Made by a program: the position numbers and the translations under genes. DNA of 64,000 nt, from NCBI RefSeq assembly GCF_041051975.1, contig NZ_CP163435.1, positions 6,613,001 to 6,677,000 on the forward strand. Direction: 5' to 3'. Position 1 is the first letter of the stretch. Each line of letters opens with the position of its first letter. The notes below the pieces were generated by a model, which was not told the DNA's origin, did not search any database, and worked only from the letters and a program-made list of their open reading frames with translations. Below, one piece after another: positions 23,068 through 33,137 of this stretch. Source of the DNA: Streptomyces sp. R21 (GTDB lineage: Bacteria > Actinomycetota > Actinomycetes > Streptomycetales > Streptomycetaceae).

Positions 23068-25316
23068 CCAATATTCCGGAGACCGGCCGGACGCCACGCG
23101 TCCAGATCCGTCTCATCGTCATCCAGATCCTCGTCCTGTCCCTCCTCGGCACCCTCGGCGGCCGCCTCTGGTACCTCCAGATCCGCAACGGCGACGAGTA
23201 CGCCAAGGAAGCTTCCGGCAACCACGTCCAGCAGGTCGTCCAGCCCGCCGTCCGCGGCTCGATCCTGGACGCCCGCGGCGTGCCCATCGCCGACAACGAG
23301 ACGCGGCTCGTCGTCTCCGCCTCGCGCACCGACCTGCTGAAGATGGCGGACGACGGCAAGGCGGTCCTCACCAAGCTCGCCGGCGTCCTCGGCATGAAGC
23401 CCGCCGATGTCATCCAGAAGGTCCGGCTGTGCGACGCCCAGACGCCGCAGCCCTGCTGGAACGGCTCGCCCTACCAGCCCATCCCGATCACCGACGAGGC
23501 CACCGCCAAGCAGGCCCTGCAGATCCGCGAGCGCTCCGAGGACTTCCCCGGCATCACCGCCGAGCCCGAGGCCGTGCGCCGCTACGCCGCCCCCGGCAAG
23601 GCCAACACCGCGCAGGTGCTCGGCTATCTCTCGCCCGTCACGGACGACGAGATCACCAAGGCCAAGGACACCGACTCGCCCTATCTGCGCTCCGACCAGG
23701 TCGGCCGCAGCGGTCTGGAGCGCCAGTACGACAAGGTGCTGCGCGGCAAGGCCGGCGTCACCCGCTACGAGGTCGACAACCTCGGCCGCGTCATCGGCAA
23801 GGCCAAGTCCGACGCCGCCGAGTCCGGCTCCAACCTCGTCACCAGCATCGACTCCCGCGTCCAGCGCGTCACCGAGTACGAGCTGAACCGGGCGATGAAG
23901 AAGGCCCGCGAGCAGTTCGACAAGATCACCGGCGAGAACTACAAGGCCGACTCCGGCGCGGCCGTGGTCATGGAGGCCAAGACCGGCCGGATCGTCGCGA
24001 TGGCGTCCGCGCCGACGTACGACCCGAACGCCTGGGTCGGCGGCATCTCCGCCAAGGACTACCGGCAGCTCACCGGCAAGGACTCCGACTACCCGCTGCT
24101 CAACAGGGCCATACAGGGGCAGTCCGCGCCCGGTTCGACGTTCAAGGTGGTCTCCACGGCCGCCGCGGTCGAGGCCGGCTACGAGTGGGACGGCGGCTAC
24201 CCCTGCACCAGCTCGTACTCGGTCGGCGGCCAGGTCTTCAAGAACTTCGAGGGCGAGAACTTCGGCCCCATCTCGCTGGGCCGCGCCCTGGAGGTCTCCT
24301 GCGACACCGTCTTCTACGGCCTCGCCGACGCCCAGTGGAAGAAGGACGGCGGCATCAACCCGAAGAAGGGTGAGCCCAAGGACTACTTCTACAAGGCCGC
24401 CCACCAGTTCGGTCTCGGCAAGGAGACCGGCGTCGACCTCCCCAACGAGGTCACCGGCCGCGTCCCGGACCGCCAGTGGAAGCAGAGCTACTGGAAGGCC
24501 AACAAGGACGGCTGGTGCAAGACCGGCAAGAAGAACGGCACCTACGTCGAGAAGATCGCGTACGAGAACTGCCTCGAGGGCAACAAGATGCGCGAGGGCG
24601 ACTCGATCAACTACTCCATCGGTCAGGGCGACACCCTCGTCACCCCGATCCAGCAGGCCATGATCTACGGGGCGCTCGCCAACGGCGGCACCGAGTACGT
24701 CCCGACCATCGGCAAGGCGATCATCAGCGCCGACGGCAAGACCGTCCAGGAGATCAAGCCGAAGGTCAAGGCCAAGCTCCCGATCAGCGCGGCCACCCAC
24801 AAGGGCATGGACAAGGCCCTCGCCGGCGTCATCACCAGCGGTACCGCCGCCTGGAAGTTCGGCGGCTGGCCGCAGGACAAGATCGAGCTGCACGCCAAGA
24901 CGGGTACGGCCGAGGTCTACGGCAAGCAGACGACGTCCTGGTTCGCCACGTACAGCAAGGACTACACGATCGTCATGACGATCGCCCAGGCCGGTACGGG
25001 TTCCGGCGCCTCCGGTGAGGCCGTGCGCAACATCTACAGCGCGCTCTACGGCGTCCAGGCCGACGGCTCGGTCGACAGCAAGAAGGGCCTGCTGTCCTCC
25101 CCGCAGAAGAGCCTGCCGAAGATCCAGAGCGACGGCTCGATCGACGCCCCGAAGGTCTCCAAGGACCCGGCCAAGGATCTGCAGGCCAGTCAGAAGAGCG
25201 AGGACGACGCGGGCGACCAGCAGACGCCCGCGACCACGCAGACCCCGACCACCGGCAACCGCGACACCCGAAGGCGCAGTGCCCGTCCCAAGAAGCGGCG
25301 GAGGCTCACCCCATGA
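23064..25316 (+). CDS. mrdA: Penicillin-binding protein 2 (elongation transpeptidase)
   Basis: A 750-residue class B PBP that cross-links peptidoglycan with the RodA glycosyltransferase. A short cytoplasmic start leads to one span (RLIVIQILVLSLLGTLGGRLWYL). The dimerisation/pedestal region follows (VRGSILDARGVPIADN), then the transpeptidase domain with catalytic Ser358-Thr-Phe-Lys361, an SCD (SxN-type) motif in EVSCDTVFY and Lys612-Thr-Gly614 in HAKTGTAEV. The C-terminal tail of about 100 residues is Gln/Thr/Lys-rich and ends in a basic cluster. Cysteine-containing insertions (CDAQTPQPC, CKTGKK and ENCLEG) are visible. The start overlaps the small upstream frame; the stop overlaps rodA. Confidence 0.96.
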   Translation: MTNIPETGRTPRVQIRLIVIQILVLSLLGTLGGRLWYLQIRNGDEYAKEASGNHVQQVVQPAVRGSILDARGVPIADNETRLVVSASRTDLLKMADDGKAVLTKLAGVLGMKPADVIQKVRLCDAQTPQPCWNGSPYQPIPITDEATAKQALQIRERSEDFPGITAEPEAVRRYAAPGKANTAQVLGYLSPVTDDEITKAKDTDSPYLRSDQVGRSGLERQYDKVLRGKAGVTRYEVDNLGRVIGKAKSDAAESGSNLVTSIDSRVQRVTEYELNRAMKKAREQFDKITGENYKADSGAAVVMEAKTGRIVAMASAPTYDPNAWVGGISAKDYRQLTGKDSDYPLLNRAIQGQSAPGSTFKVVSTAAAVEAGYEWDGGYPCTSSYSVGGQVFKNFEGENFGPISLGRALEVSCDTVFYGLADAQWKKDGGINPKKGEPKDYFYKAAHQFGLGKETGVDLPNEVTGRVPDRQWKQSYWKANKDGWCKTGKKNGTYVEKIAYENCLEGNKMREGDSINYSIGQGDTLVTPIQQAMIYGALANGGTEYVPTIGKAIISADGKTVQEIKPKVKAKLPISAATHKGMDKALAGVITSGTAAWKFGGWPQDKIELHAKTGTAEVYGKQTTSWFATYSKDYTIVMTIAQAGTGSGASGEAVRNIYSALYGVQADGSVDSKKGLLSSPQKSLPKIQSDGSIDAPKVSKDPAKDLQASQKSEDDAGDQQTPATTQTPTTGNRDTRRRSARPKKRRRLTP

Positions 25317-26509
25317 CCGGCGCGAACAACTTCTCCGTCTCCGGGTACGGACCCGAACGCGCCGGCTGGACCCGGCTCTTCGCCCGCGACTCGGTGACCC
25401 GCCGGCTCGACTGGCCGATACTGCTCTCGGCCGTCGCGCTCTCCCTGATCGGCTCGGCGCTGGTCTACTCGGCGACCCGCAACCGCACCGAGATCAACGG
25501 GGGCGACCCGTACTTCTTCCTGATCCGGCACCTGATGAACGCCGGCATCGGGTTCGGCCTGATGATCGGCACGATCTGGCTCGGTCACCGCACCCTGCGC
25601 ACGGCCGTGCCGATCCTCTACGGCGCCTCGGTCTTCCTGATGCTGCTGGTGCTGACCCCGCTCGGCGCCACGATCAACGGCCAGCGCAACTGGCTCGCCC
25701 TCGGCGGACTGTCGCTGCAGCCCGCCGAGTTCGCCAAGATCACGATCATCCTGGGCATGGCGATGCTGCTGGCCGCCCGGGTGGACGCCGGCGACAAGCA
25801 GTACCCCGACCACCGCACCGTGCTCCAGGCGCTCGGCCTCGCGGCCGTCCCGATGGTGGTCGTGCTGCTGATGCCCGACCTCGGCACCATCATGGTCGCG
25901 GTCGTCGTGGTGCTCGGCGTACTGCTCGCATCCGGTGCCTCCAACCGCTGGGTCTTCGGCCTGCTCGGCGCGGGCACGCTCGGTGCCGTGTCGATCTGGC
26001 AGCTGCATCTGCTCGACGAGTACCAGATCAACCGCTTCGCCGCCTTCGCCAACCCCGACCTCGACCCGGCCGGCGTCGGCTACAACACCAACCAGGCCCG
26101 TATCGCGATCGGCTCCGGCGGCCTCTTCGGCACCGGGCTCGGCCACGGCTCGCAGACCACCGGCCAGTTCGTCCCCGAACAGCAGACGGACTTCGTCTTC
26201 ACGGTCGCGGGCGAGGAACTCGGTTTCGTCGGCGCCGGACTGATCCTCCTGCTGCTCGGCGTCATCCTGTGGCGCGCCTGCCGCATCGCCCGCGAGACCA
26301 CCGAGCTGTACGGCACGATCGTCGCCGCCGGCATCATCGCCTGGTTCGCCTTCCAGGCCTTCGAGAACATCGGCATGACCCTCGGCATCATGCCGGTCGC
26401 GGGCCTGCCACTGCCCTTCGTCTCCTACGGCGGCTCCTCGATGTTCGCCGTATGGGTGGCCGTCGGGCTGCTCCAGTCGATCAGGGTGCAGCGGCCGATG
26501 TCGGCGTAG
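25313..26509 (+). CDS. rodA: SEDS peptidoglycan polymerase RodA (Sfr-type)
   Basis: A 398-residue SEDS-family glycosyltransferase with ten membrane spans that polymerises lipid II with PBP2. Family signatures present: GATINGQRNWLALGGLSLQPAEFAK early, the large external loop with FANPDLDPAGVGYNTNQARIAIGSGGLFGTG, then QTDFVFTVAGEELGFVG, and PVAGLPLPFVSYGGSS near the end. The start overlaps the mrdA stop as ATGA, so the two proteins are translationally coupled. In S. coelicolor the equivalent gene next to mre is called sfr. A basic Arg/Gln C-terminus follows the last span. Confidence 0.96.
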   Translation: MTGANNFSVSGYGPERAGWTRLFARDSVTRRLDWPILLSAVALSLIGSALVYSATRNRTEINGGDPYFFLIRHLMNAGIGFGLMIGTIWLGHRTLRTAVPILYGASVFLMLLVLTPLGATINGQRNWLALGGLSLQPAEFAKITIILGMAMLLAARVDAGDKQYPDHRTVLQALGLAAVPMVVVLLMPDLGTIMVAVVVVLGVLLASGASNRWVFGLLGAGTLGAVSIWQLHLLDEYQINRFAAFANPDLDPAGVGYNTNQARIAIGSGGLFGTGLGHGSQTTGQFVPEQQTDFVFTVAGEELGFVGAGLILLLLGVILWRACRIARETTELYGTIVAAGIIAWFAFQAFENIGMTLGIMPVAGLPLPFVSYGGSSMFAVWVAVGLLQSIRVQRPMSA

Positions 26510-26518
26510 GGGTGACGA

Positions 26519-27160
26519 GTGACGTACGAGGAGACGGAGAGCCCTGTGACCGACGCCGACGACCGTGTCAGTCTCTGCCCGGTCACCCACGAGCTGGTCG
26601 ACCAGCTCGTCGCACTGGCGGAGCTGGACCTGACCGACGAGGCCGCCGTCGAGGGCCGGCTGCGGGAGTGGGGCTGGCGTGAGCACGGCGAGGCGGTGAC
26701 GGGCCCGGAGTACGCGGATGTGCCCGACACCCCCGACGCCGACCATGTCTCCCCGCTGGGCCACTTCGTCCACTGCGACGGCGACGGCTCCTTCCACATG
26801 CCCTTCGCCTACCTCTACGACATCGGCGGAGGGCTGCTCGACGAGGACCTCTGGGCGGCCATCCCCGGCTGGAGCAGCCAGGTGGGCGCCGAGCGGCCGG
26901 AGTTCGACGCCCACTTCGACACCGTGATGCACCGCTTCATCGACCGGCTGGGCCTGCCCGACTACGACGTCCGGCAGCCGAAGTACGTGGACCGGATCGT
27001 CGCCTGGCGCCTGGCGGGCAACGTCCTGATCGTCGGGCAGGGCAAGGAACCCATGTCCTACCACCAGTTCGAGGACGCCCACATCTTCATCGGCTCCCTG
27101 ACGGCCGAGAACGTGGAGTTCCCCGGCGGCGCGGCGATCCGAGCCCTGGTCACCTCCTGA
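26519..27160 (+). CDS. Conserved hypothetical protein
   Basis: A 213-residue soluble, acidic protein with no signal, membrane span or motif that I recognise. It has a patterned central part (SPLGHFVHCDGDGSFHMPFAYLYDIGG) and a long well-folded-looking C-terminal half. GTG 26519 has AGGGG six bases upstream; a second GTG nine codons later, after GGAGACGGAG, is equally possible. Only nine bases separate it from rodA, so it is likely the last gene of the mre operon. A wall-related role would be pure inference from position. Confidence 0.65.
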   Translation: MTYEETESPVTDADDRVSLCPVTHELVDQLVALAELDLTDEAAVEGRLREWGWREHGEAVTGPEYADVPDTPDADHVSPLGHFVHCDGDGSFHMPFAYLYDIGGGLLDEDLWAAIPGWSSQVGAERPEFDAHFDTVMHRFIDRLGLPDYDVRQPKYVDRIVAWRLAGNVLIVGQGKEPMSYHQFEDAHIFIGSLTAENVEFPGGAAIRALVTS

Positions 27161-27222
27161 TCCTCCGGAGTTCATCCGGGATTCAACTTCGATGCCCTCT
27201 GCCGTCCCGCCCCGACTGCCAC

Positions 27223-27234
27223 TAGATTCATGTC
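27223..27234 (+). promoter_or_regulatory. Candidate leaderless -10 (TAGATT)
   Basis: TAGATT at 27223-27228 is six bases before the ATG of the CYTH-CHAD gene, which has no Shine-Dalgarno sequence. Confidence 0.5.
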
Positions 27235-28743
27235 ATGGCGGATACGAAGCGCGAGATCGAGCGCAAGTACGAATCCGATGAGAGCGGGCTGCCCGACCTG
27301 ACCGGGGTCGCCGGAGTGGCGACGGTCGTCGACAAGGGCGTCGCGGAGCTGGACGCGGTCTACTACGACACCTATGACGAACGCCTCGCCGCGTCCTCGA
27401 TCACCCTGCGCCGCCGCACCGGAGGCTCCGACGCCGGCTGGCACCTCAAGTTCCCCGTCTCCACCGGCGTCCGCGACGAGATCCACGCCCCGCTCTCCGA
27501 CACCGTGCCCCGCACCCTGACCGGCCTCGTGCGCTCCCTCGTCCGCGACGGCGAACTGCTGCCCGTCATGCGGCTGCGCTCGGCACGCGACGTGCGCGAC
27601 CTCCTCGACGCGGACGGCGCACTGCTCGCCGAGGTCAGCGTCGACGCCGTACGCGCCGAGCGGATCGGCGGCAAGGGCGGCACCGCCCAGTGGACCGAGA
27701 TCGAGGTGGAACTCGCCGACGACGGCGACCCCGGCTTCCTCGACAAGGTCGACAAGAAACTCCGCAAGGCCGGCGTCCGCGCCTCCGAGTCGCCGTCGAA
27801 GCTGGCCAGGGCCCTCGCGGAGACCTCCCCCAAGAAGCGGCGCAAACAGCGGACGACGGCAGCCGCGCCGCTCGACACCGCGGGCGACCACGTCCTCGCG
27901 TACATCCGCACCCAGCGCGACGCGATCATCGAGCTGGACCCCGCCGTCCGCCGCGACCTCCCCGACTCCGTGCACAGCATGCGCGTCGCCACCCGACGGC
28001 TGCGCAGCACGTTCCGCTCCTACGGCAGCGTCCTGGACCGCGCCGTCACCGACCCGATCGGCGAGGAGCTGAAGTGGCTGGCCGGCGAGCTGGGCGTCGA
28101 CCGCGACCAGGAGGTCCTCACCGAACGGCTGACGGCGGCCCTCGACGAGCTGCCCCGCGCGCTGCTCGCCGGACCCGTCCGCCGCCGCCTGCGCACCTGG
28201 TCGCATGCCCGCCACGGCGGCTCCCGGCGCCGGCTGATCGCCGTGCTCGACGGGCGGCGCTACCTGGAACTCCTTGGCACCCTCGACGCGCTCGCCACCG
28301 ACCCGCCGCTGCGCGCAGCCGCCGCGGACGATCCCGAGAAGGTCATCGCCAAGGCCGTACGGAAGGACTTCAAGAAGCTCTCCGACCTCGCCGAGCAGGC
28401 GATCGGGCTGCCGTCCGGCGCGGACCGCGACCTCGCGATGCACGACGCCCGCAAGAAGGCCAAGCGCACCCGGTACGCGGCGGAGACGGCCGCCCCCGTG
28501 CTCGGCAAACCGGCATCCGAGCTGGTCAAGTCGATGAAGTCGCTCCAGAGCCTGCTCGGCGACCACCAGGACAGCGTGATGACCCGCGGCGCCCTGCGCG
28601 ACCTGGCGATCCAGGCGCACTCGGCGGGGGAGAGCGCGTTCACCTACGGGCTGCTGTACGGGCGCGAGGAGCGGCGGGCGGAGCTGGCGGAGGCGGCGCT
28701 GCCGGAGGCGTGGGAGACGATCAAGGGGGCGATGGCGGTCTGA
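27235..28743 (+). CDS. CYTH-CHAD domain protein
   Basis: A 502-residue two-domain protein. The N-terminal CYTH (triphosphate tunnel) domain, about residues 1-205, opens with the diagnostic EIERKYE and continues with YYDTYDERLAASSITLRRR and WHLKFP. The C-terminal CHAD domain (about 220-500) is helical, histidine- and arginine-rich, with SVHSMRVATRRLRSTFRSY and DARKKAKRTRYAAE. CYTH enzymes act on triphosphates, and CHAD domains bind polyphosphate granules, so the fusion points to polyphosphate metabolism. The exact substrate cannot be deduced. It is monocistronic, with an apparent leaderless start. Confidence 0.9.
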   Translation: MADTKREIERKYESDESGLPDLTGVAGVATVVDKGVAELDAVYYDTYDERLAASSITLRRRTGGSDAGWHLKFPVSTGVRDEIHAPLSDTVPRTLTGLVRSLVRDGELLPVMRLRSARDVRDLLDADGALLAEVSVDAVRAERIGGKGGTAQWTEIEVELADDGDPGFLDKVDKKLRKAGVRASESPSKLARALAETSPKKRRKQRTTAAAPLDTAGDHVLAYIRTQRDAIIELDPAVRRDLPDSVHSMRVATRRLRSTFRSYGSVLDRAVTDPIGEELKWLAGELGVDRDQEVLTERLTAALDELPRALLAGPVRRRLRTWSHARHGGSRRRLIAVLDGRRYLELLGTLDALATDPPLRAAAADDPEKVIAKAVRKDFKKLSDLAEQAIGLPSGADRDLAMHDARKKAKRTRYAAETAAPVLGKPASELVKSMKSLQSLLGDHQDSVMTRGALRDLAIQAHSAGESAFTYGLLYGREERRAELAEAALPEAWETIKGAMAV

Positions 28744-28821
28744 CCGGACGAGGGGCGCCCGTGACCGCGTTAGGCTAGATGGTCACCCCTGTCCGTATCG
28801 ATCGCTCACGAAAGTCGCGAG

Positions 28822-30780
<1,959 letters not shown>

Positions 30781-30798
30781 GCGAGCCCCCGACCTTGG

Positions 30799-30822
30799 GG
30801 CCCTTCCCGATCGGGAGGGGCC
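30799..30822 (+). terminator. Terminator after the radical SAM gene
   Basis: A near-palindromic 12-bp arm (30799-30810) pairs with 30811-30822 with one G-T wobble, followed by TCAGCCGTTTTC. It partly insulates the radical SAM gene from the gene after it. Confidence 0.65.
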
Positions 30823-30905
30823 TCAGCCGTTTTCTGTGACCGCGTGTGCCGAATCGTGTCCGAACGGACCGCATCCAGACGGAACGTCAGGGCGTCTACG
30901 CAGGT

Positions 30906-32060
30906 ATGGAATTCGAAAAGGTGCCCGCTCAGCCGCCTGCGCCAGAGGCGCCGGAAGGGTGTCTCGCGGTGGCGATCCGGCTTCCGGTGCGGATCGTCGT
31001 GTTGGTGCTGGTCGTGCCGGTGCGGATGGTGTGGGACGCGCTGGTCGTGGCGGGCCGGTTCCTGGAAAGGACGCTGCTGCGGCCGCTCGGGCGGGCGCTG
31101 GAGTGGGTGGGCCGGGCGCTGTTCGTGTGGCCGTGGGTGGCGCTGTGGCGGTATGCCGTCGTGCCGGTGGCGAAGGGGCTCGCCTGGCTCGGGAACGTGC
31201 TGATCGTCGTGCCCGCGCGGTGGGTGTACCAGTACCTGCTGACGCCGGTCGGGCATGCCGTCGTGTGGGTGGTGCGGGGTGTCGGCAGCGGGCTGGCCTG
31301 GGTGTTCGGTGTCGTCGGGGCTGCGCTCGGCTGGGTGTACGCGCGCGTGCTCACGCCGGTCGGGCACGCGATCGCCTGGGTGTTCAAGGGAATCGGGATC
31401 GTGCTCGCGGCCGCGGGGGTCGGGGTGTACACCGCCGTCGCCTGGCTGGTGCGGTACCTCGTGGTCGTGCCCGCGCGGTGGGTGTACCAGTACGTGCTGA
31501 CGCCCGTCGGGCGGGCCGTCGCCTGGGTGGCCGCGGGCGCCGCGTGGCTCGTACGGACGATCTTCACCGGGATCGGCGCCGTCCTCTACTGGACCGCGCG
31601 CATCCTGCTCGTGCTGCCCGCACTCGCCGTGTGGCGATGGGTACTTGTGCCCGTCGGGCGGGTGCTCGCCGTCATCGGGCGGGAGGTCGCGGAGGCGCTC
31701 GGGCACGCCTGGCGGATCGCCGGGCGGATCTCGCTCGCCGTCGGACGGTTCCTCGGAACCCTCTTCCGGTGGATCTTCGTGGAGCCGGTGCGCTGGGTGT
31801 ACCGGACCGTCCTGACCCCCCTCGGGCACGTCGTGCGCGACACCGTGCTGCGGCCCGCCGCCGAGGCCGCGCGGGGCATCGGCCGGGCGACCCGGCAGGC
31901 GATCGCCGCCGCGCGCGAGTCCGCCCGGCAGGCCCGCGCCGACTTCCGCCGGATGCTCTTCGGCGCCCCCGCGGAGCCGCAGGCCGTGCCCCGCCGGGAA
32001 CCGGCAGCGGCCGAAACACGTACTCTAGGTAGCAGTACGACCGCTCTCACGAAGGACTGA
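30906..32060 (+). CDS. Repetitive hydrophobic protein with LTPVG motifs, unknown function
   Basis: A 384-residue protein built from degenerate repeats of a hydrophobic, Trp/Val/Arg-rich unit whose core reads RWVYxxVLTPVGHAVAWV. Recognisable cores are near residues 58 (LLRPLG), 86 (VVPV), 112 (LLTPVG), 149 (VLTPVG), 198 (VLTPVG), 247 (VLVPVG), 303 (VLTPLG) and 315 (VLRP). The spacing varies from about 12 to 56 residues. It has no signal peptide; the tail (320-384) is Arg/Ala-rich and charged. Regularly placed arginines in long apolar stretches suggest re-entrant or membrane-lying helices. ATG 30906 is used although its ribosome binding site is poor. It separates the radical SAM gene from its usual partner. 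Confidence 0.7.
   Translation: MEFEKVPAQPPAPEAPEGCLAVAIRLPVRIVVLVLVVPVRMVWDALVVAGRFLERTLLRPLGRALEWVGRALFVWPWVALWRYAVVPVAKGLAWLGNVLIVVPARWVYQYLLTPVGHAVVWVVRGVGSGLAWVFGVVGAALGWVYARVLTPVGHAIAWVFKGIGIVLAAAGVGVYTAVAWLVRYLVVVPARWVYQYVLTPVGRAVAWVAAGAAWLVRTIFTGIGAVLYWTARILLVLPALAVWRWVLVPVGRVLAVIGREVAEALGHAWRIAGRISLAVGRFLGTLFRWIFVEPVRWVYRTVLTPLGHVVRDTVLRPAAEAARGIGRATRQAIAAARESARQARADFRRMLFGAPAEPQAVPRREPAAAETRTLGSSTTALTKD
31206..31511. repeat. 48-bp direct repeat inside the hydrophobic protein gene
   Basis: The 48 bases at 31206-31253 recur at 31464-31511 with two differences. Both encode VVPARWVYQY followed by LLTPVG or VLTPVG. This near-identity at DNA level implies recent duplication or gene conversion between repeat units. 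Confidence 0.8.
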
Positions 32061-32066
32061 ACGACA

Positions 32067-32876
32067 CTGGGCAAGCGACAGCCCGAAGGCCCGCCGCCCG
32101 CACCCGCGGTGCAGCGCATCCGCCTGCGCTACACCAAGCGCGGCCGCCTCCGGTTCACCAGCCACCGTGACTTCCAGCGCGCCTTCGAGCGTGCGCTGCG
32201 CCGCGCCGAGGTGCCCATGGCGTACTCGGCGGGGTTCACGCCGCACCCGAAGGTGTCGTACGCCAATGCCGCACCCACCGGCACGGGCAGTGAGGCGGAG
32301 TTCCTGGAGATCGCCCTCACCGAGGCGCGTGACCCGGAGAAACTGCGCGAGCTCCTCGACGAGTCGATGCCCCTCGGGCTCGACATCATCGAGGCGGTCG
32401 AGGCCCGCACCTCGGGTCTCGCCGACCGGCTCACCGCATCCGTGTGGGAGCTGCGCCTCGACGGCGTGGCGCCCGAGGAAGCGGAGCGCGCGGTCGAGAT
32501 CTTCAAGGCGGCGGAGACCGTCGAGGTGCAGCGCAAGACCAAGAACGGCATGCGCACCTTCGACGCCCGCTCCGCCGTCGCGAGTCTCGAAGCGCACTCT
32601 CCCCAGGCTGATAGGCCGACAGACCAGGCCTGTGCGATACTGCGCCTGGTTGTTCGGCACGTGACGCCTGCCGTTCGACCCGACGACGTCCTGTCCGGTC
32701 TTCGCGCCGTGGCCGACCTGGCGCCGCCGGTCGCCGCAGCGGTGACCAGGCTGGCGCAGGGGCTGTTCGATGAAGAGACCGGCACGGTGACCGACCCGCT
32801 CGCGCCCGACCGCGAGGCAGCAGCGACCGAGAAATCCACGGTCGCCGCGACTGCCACCGCGAAGGCGTCGGCGTAA
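32067..32876 (+). CDS. DUF2344 (TIGR03936) protein, radical SAM partner
   Basis: About 269 residues of the DUF2344 family that is fused to, or lies beside, TIGR03960 radical SAM proteins. RIRLRYTKRGRLRFTSHRDFQRAFERALRRA and MAYSAGFTPHPKVSYANA are the family core. The conserved fold begins right after a GTG at 32109, but that codon has no Shine-Dalgarno sequence. A CTG at 32067, in frame, is preceded by AAGGA with a ten-base gap and adds LGKRQPEGPPPAPA, so I annotate the rare CTG start. Residues after about 220 are Ala/Thr/Glu-rich and probably disordered. It lies six bases after the hydrophobic protein gene and upstream of rne. Confidence 0.85.
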   Translation: MGKRQPEGPPPAPAVQRIRLRYTKRGRLRFTSHRDFQRAFERALRRAEVPMAYSAGFTPHPKVSYANAAPTGTGSEAEFLEIALTEARDPEKLRELLDESMPLGLDIIEAVEARTSGLADRLTASVWELRLDGVAPEEAERAVEIFKAAETVEVQRKTKNGMRTFDARSAVASLEAHSPQADRPTDQACAILRLVVRHVTPAVRPDDVLSGLRAVADLAPPVAAAVTRLAQGLFDEETGTVTDPLAPDREAAATEKSTVAATATAKASA

Positions 32877-32972
32877 GGAAGGTTCCGCGTAAGGACGGAC
32901 GTCGTAGCGTCGCCCTCGTATCCGGGAGCCACCTGGGTCGGGCAGCGCACCGACCAGAAGACTTTCGCCAGG

Positions 32973-32995
32973 CCGTACGCACACATGGCGTACGG
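32973..32995 (+). promoter_or_regulatory. Hairpin in the RNase E/G leader
   Basis: CCGTACGC (32973-32980) pairs perfectly with GCGTACGG (32988-32995) over a seven-base loop, inside a 261-bp non-coding leader before rne. RNase E mRNAs of other bacteria are autoregulated through their 5' leaders. A similar role here is inference only. Confidence 0.4.
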
Positions 32996-33137
32996 AACCG
33001 GCGAGACAGGACACAGAGAGCTCCCGTGCGGCGCCCGCGCCCCGGACGGCGGCACCGCGCATCGCGCGAGCCGCGGACGTCACCGGTACTGCCGGACCAG
33101 GCGCGGCGCCCGGGAGCCTGACGGGAGATCCACCCGC

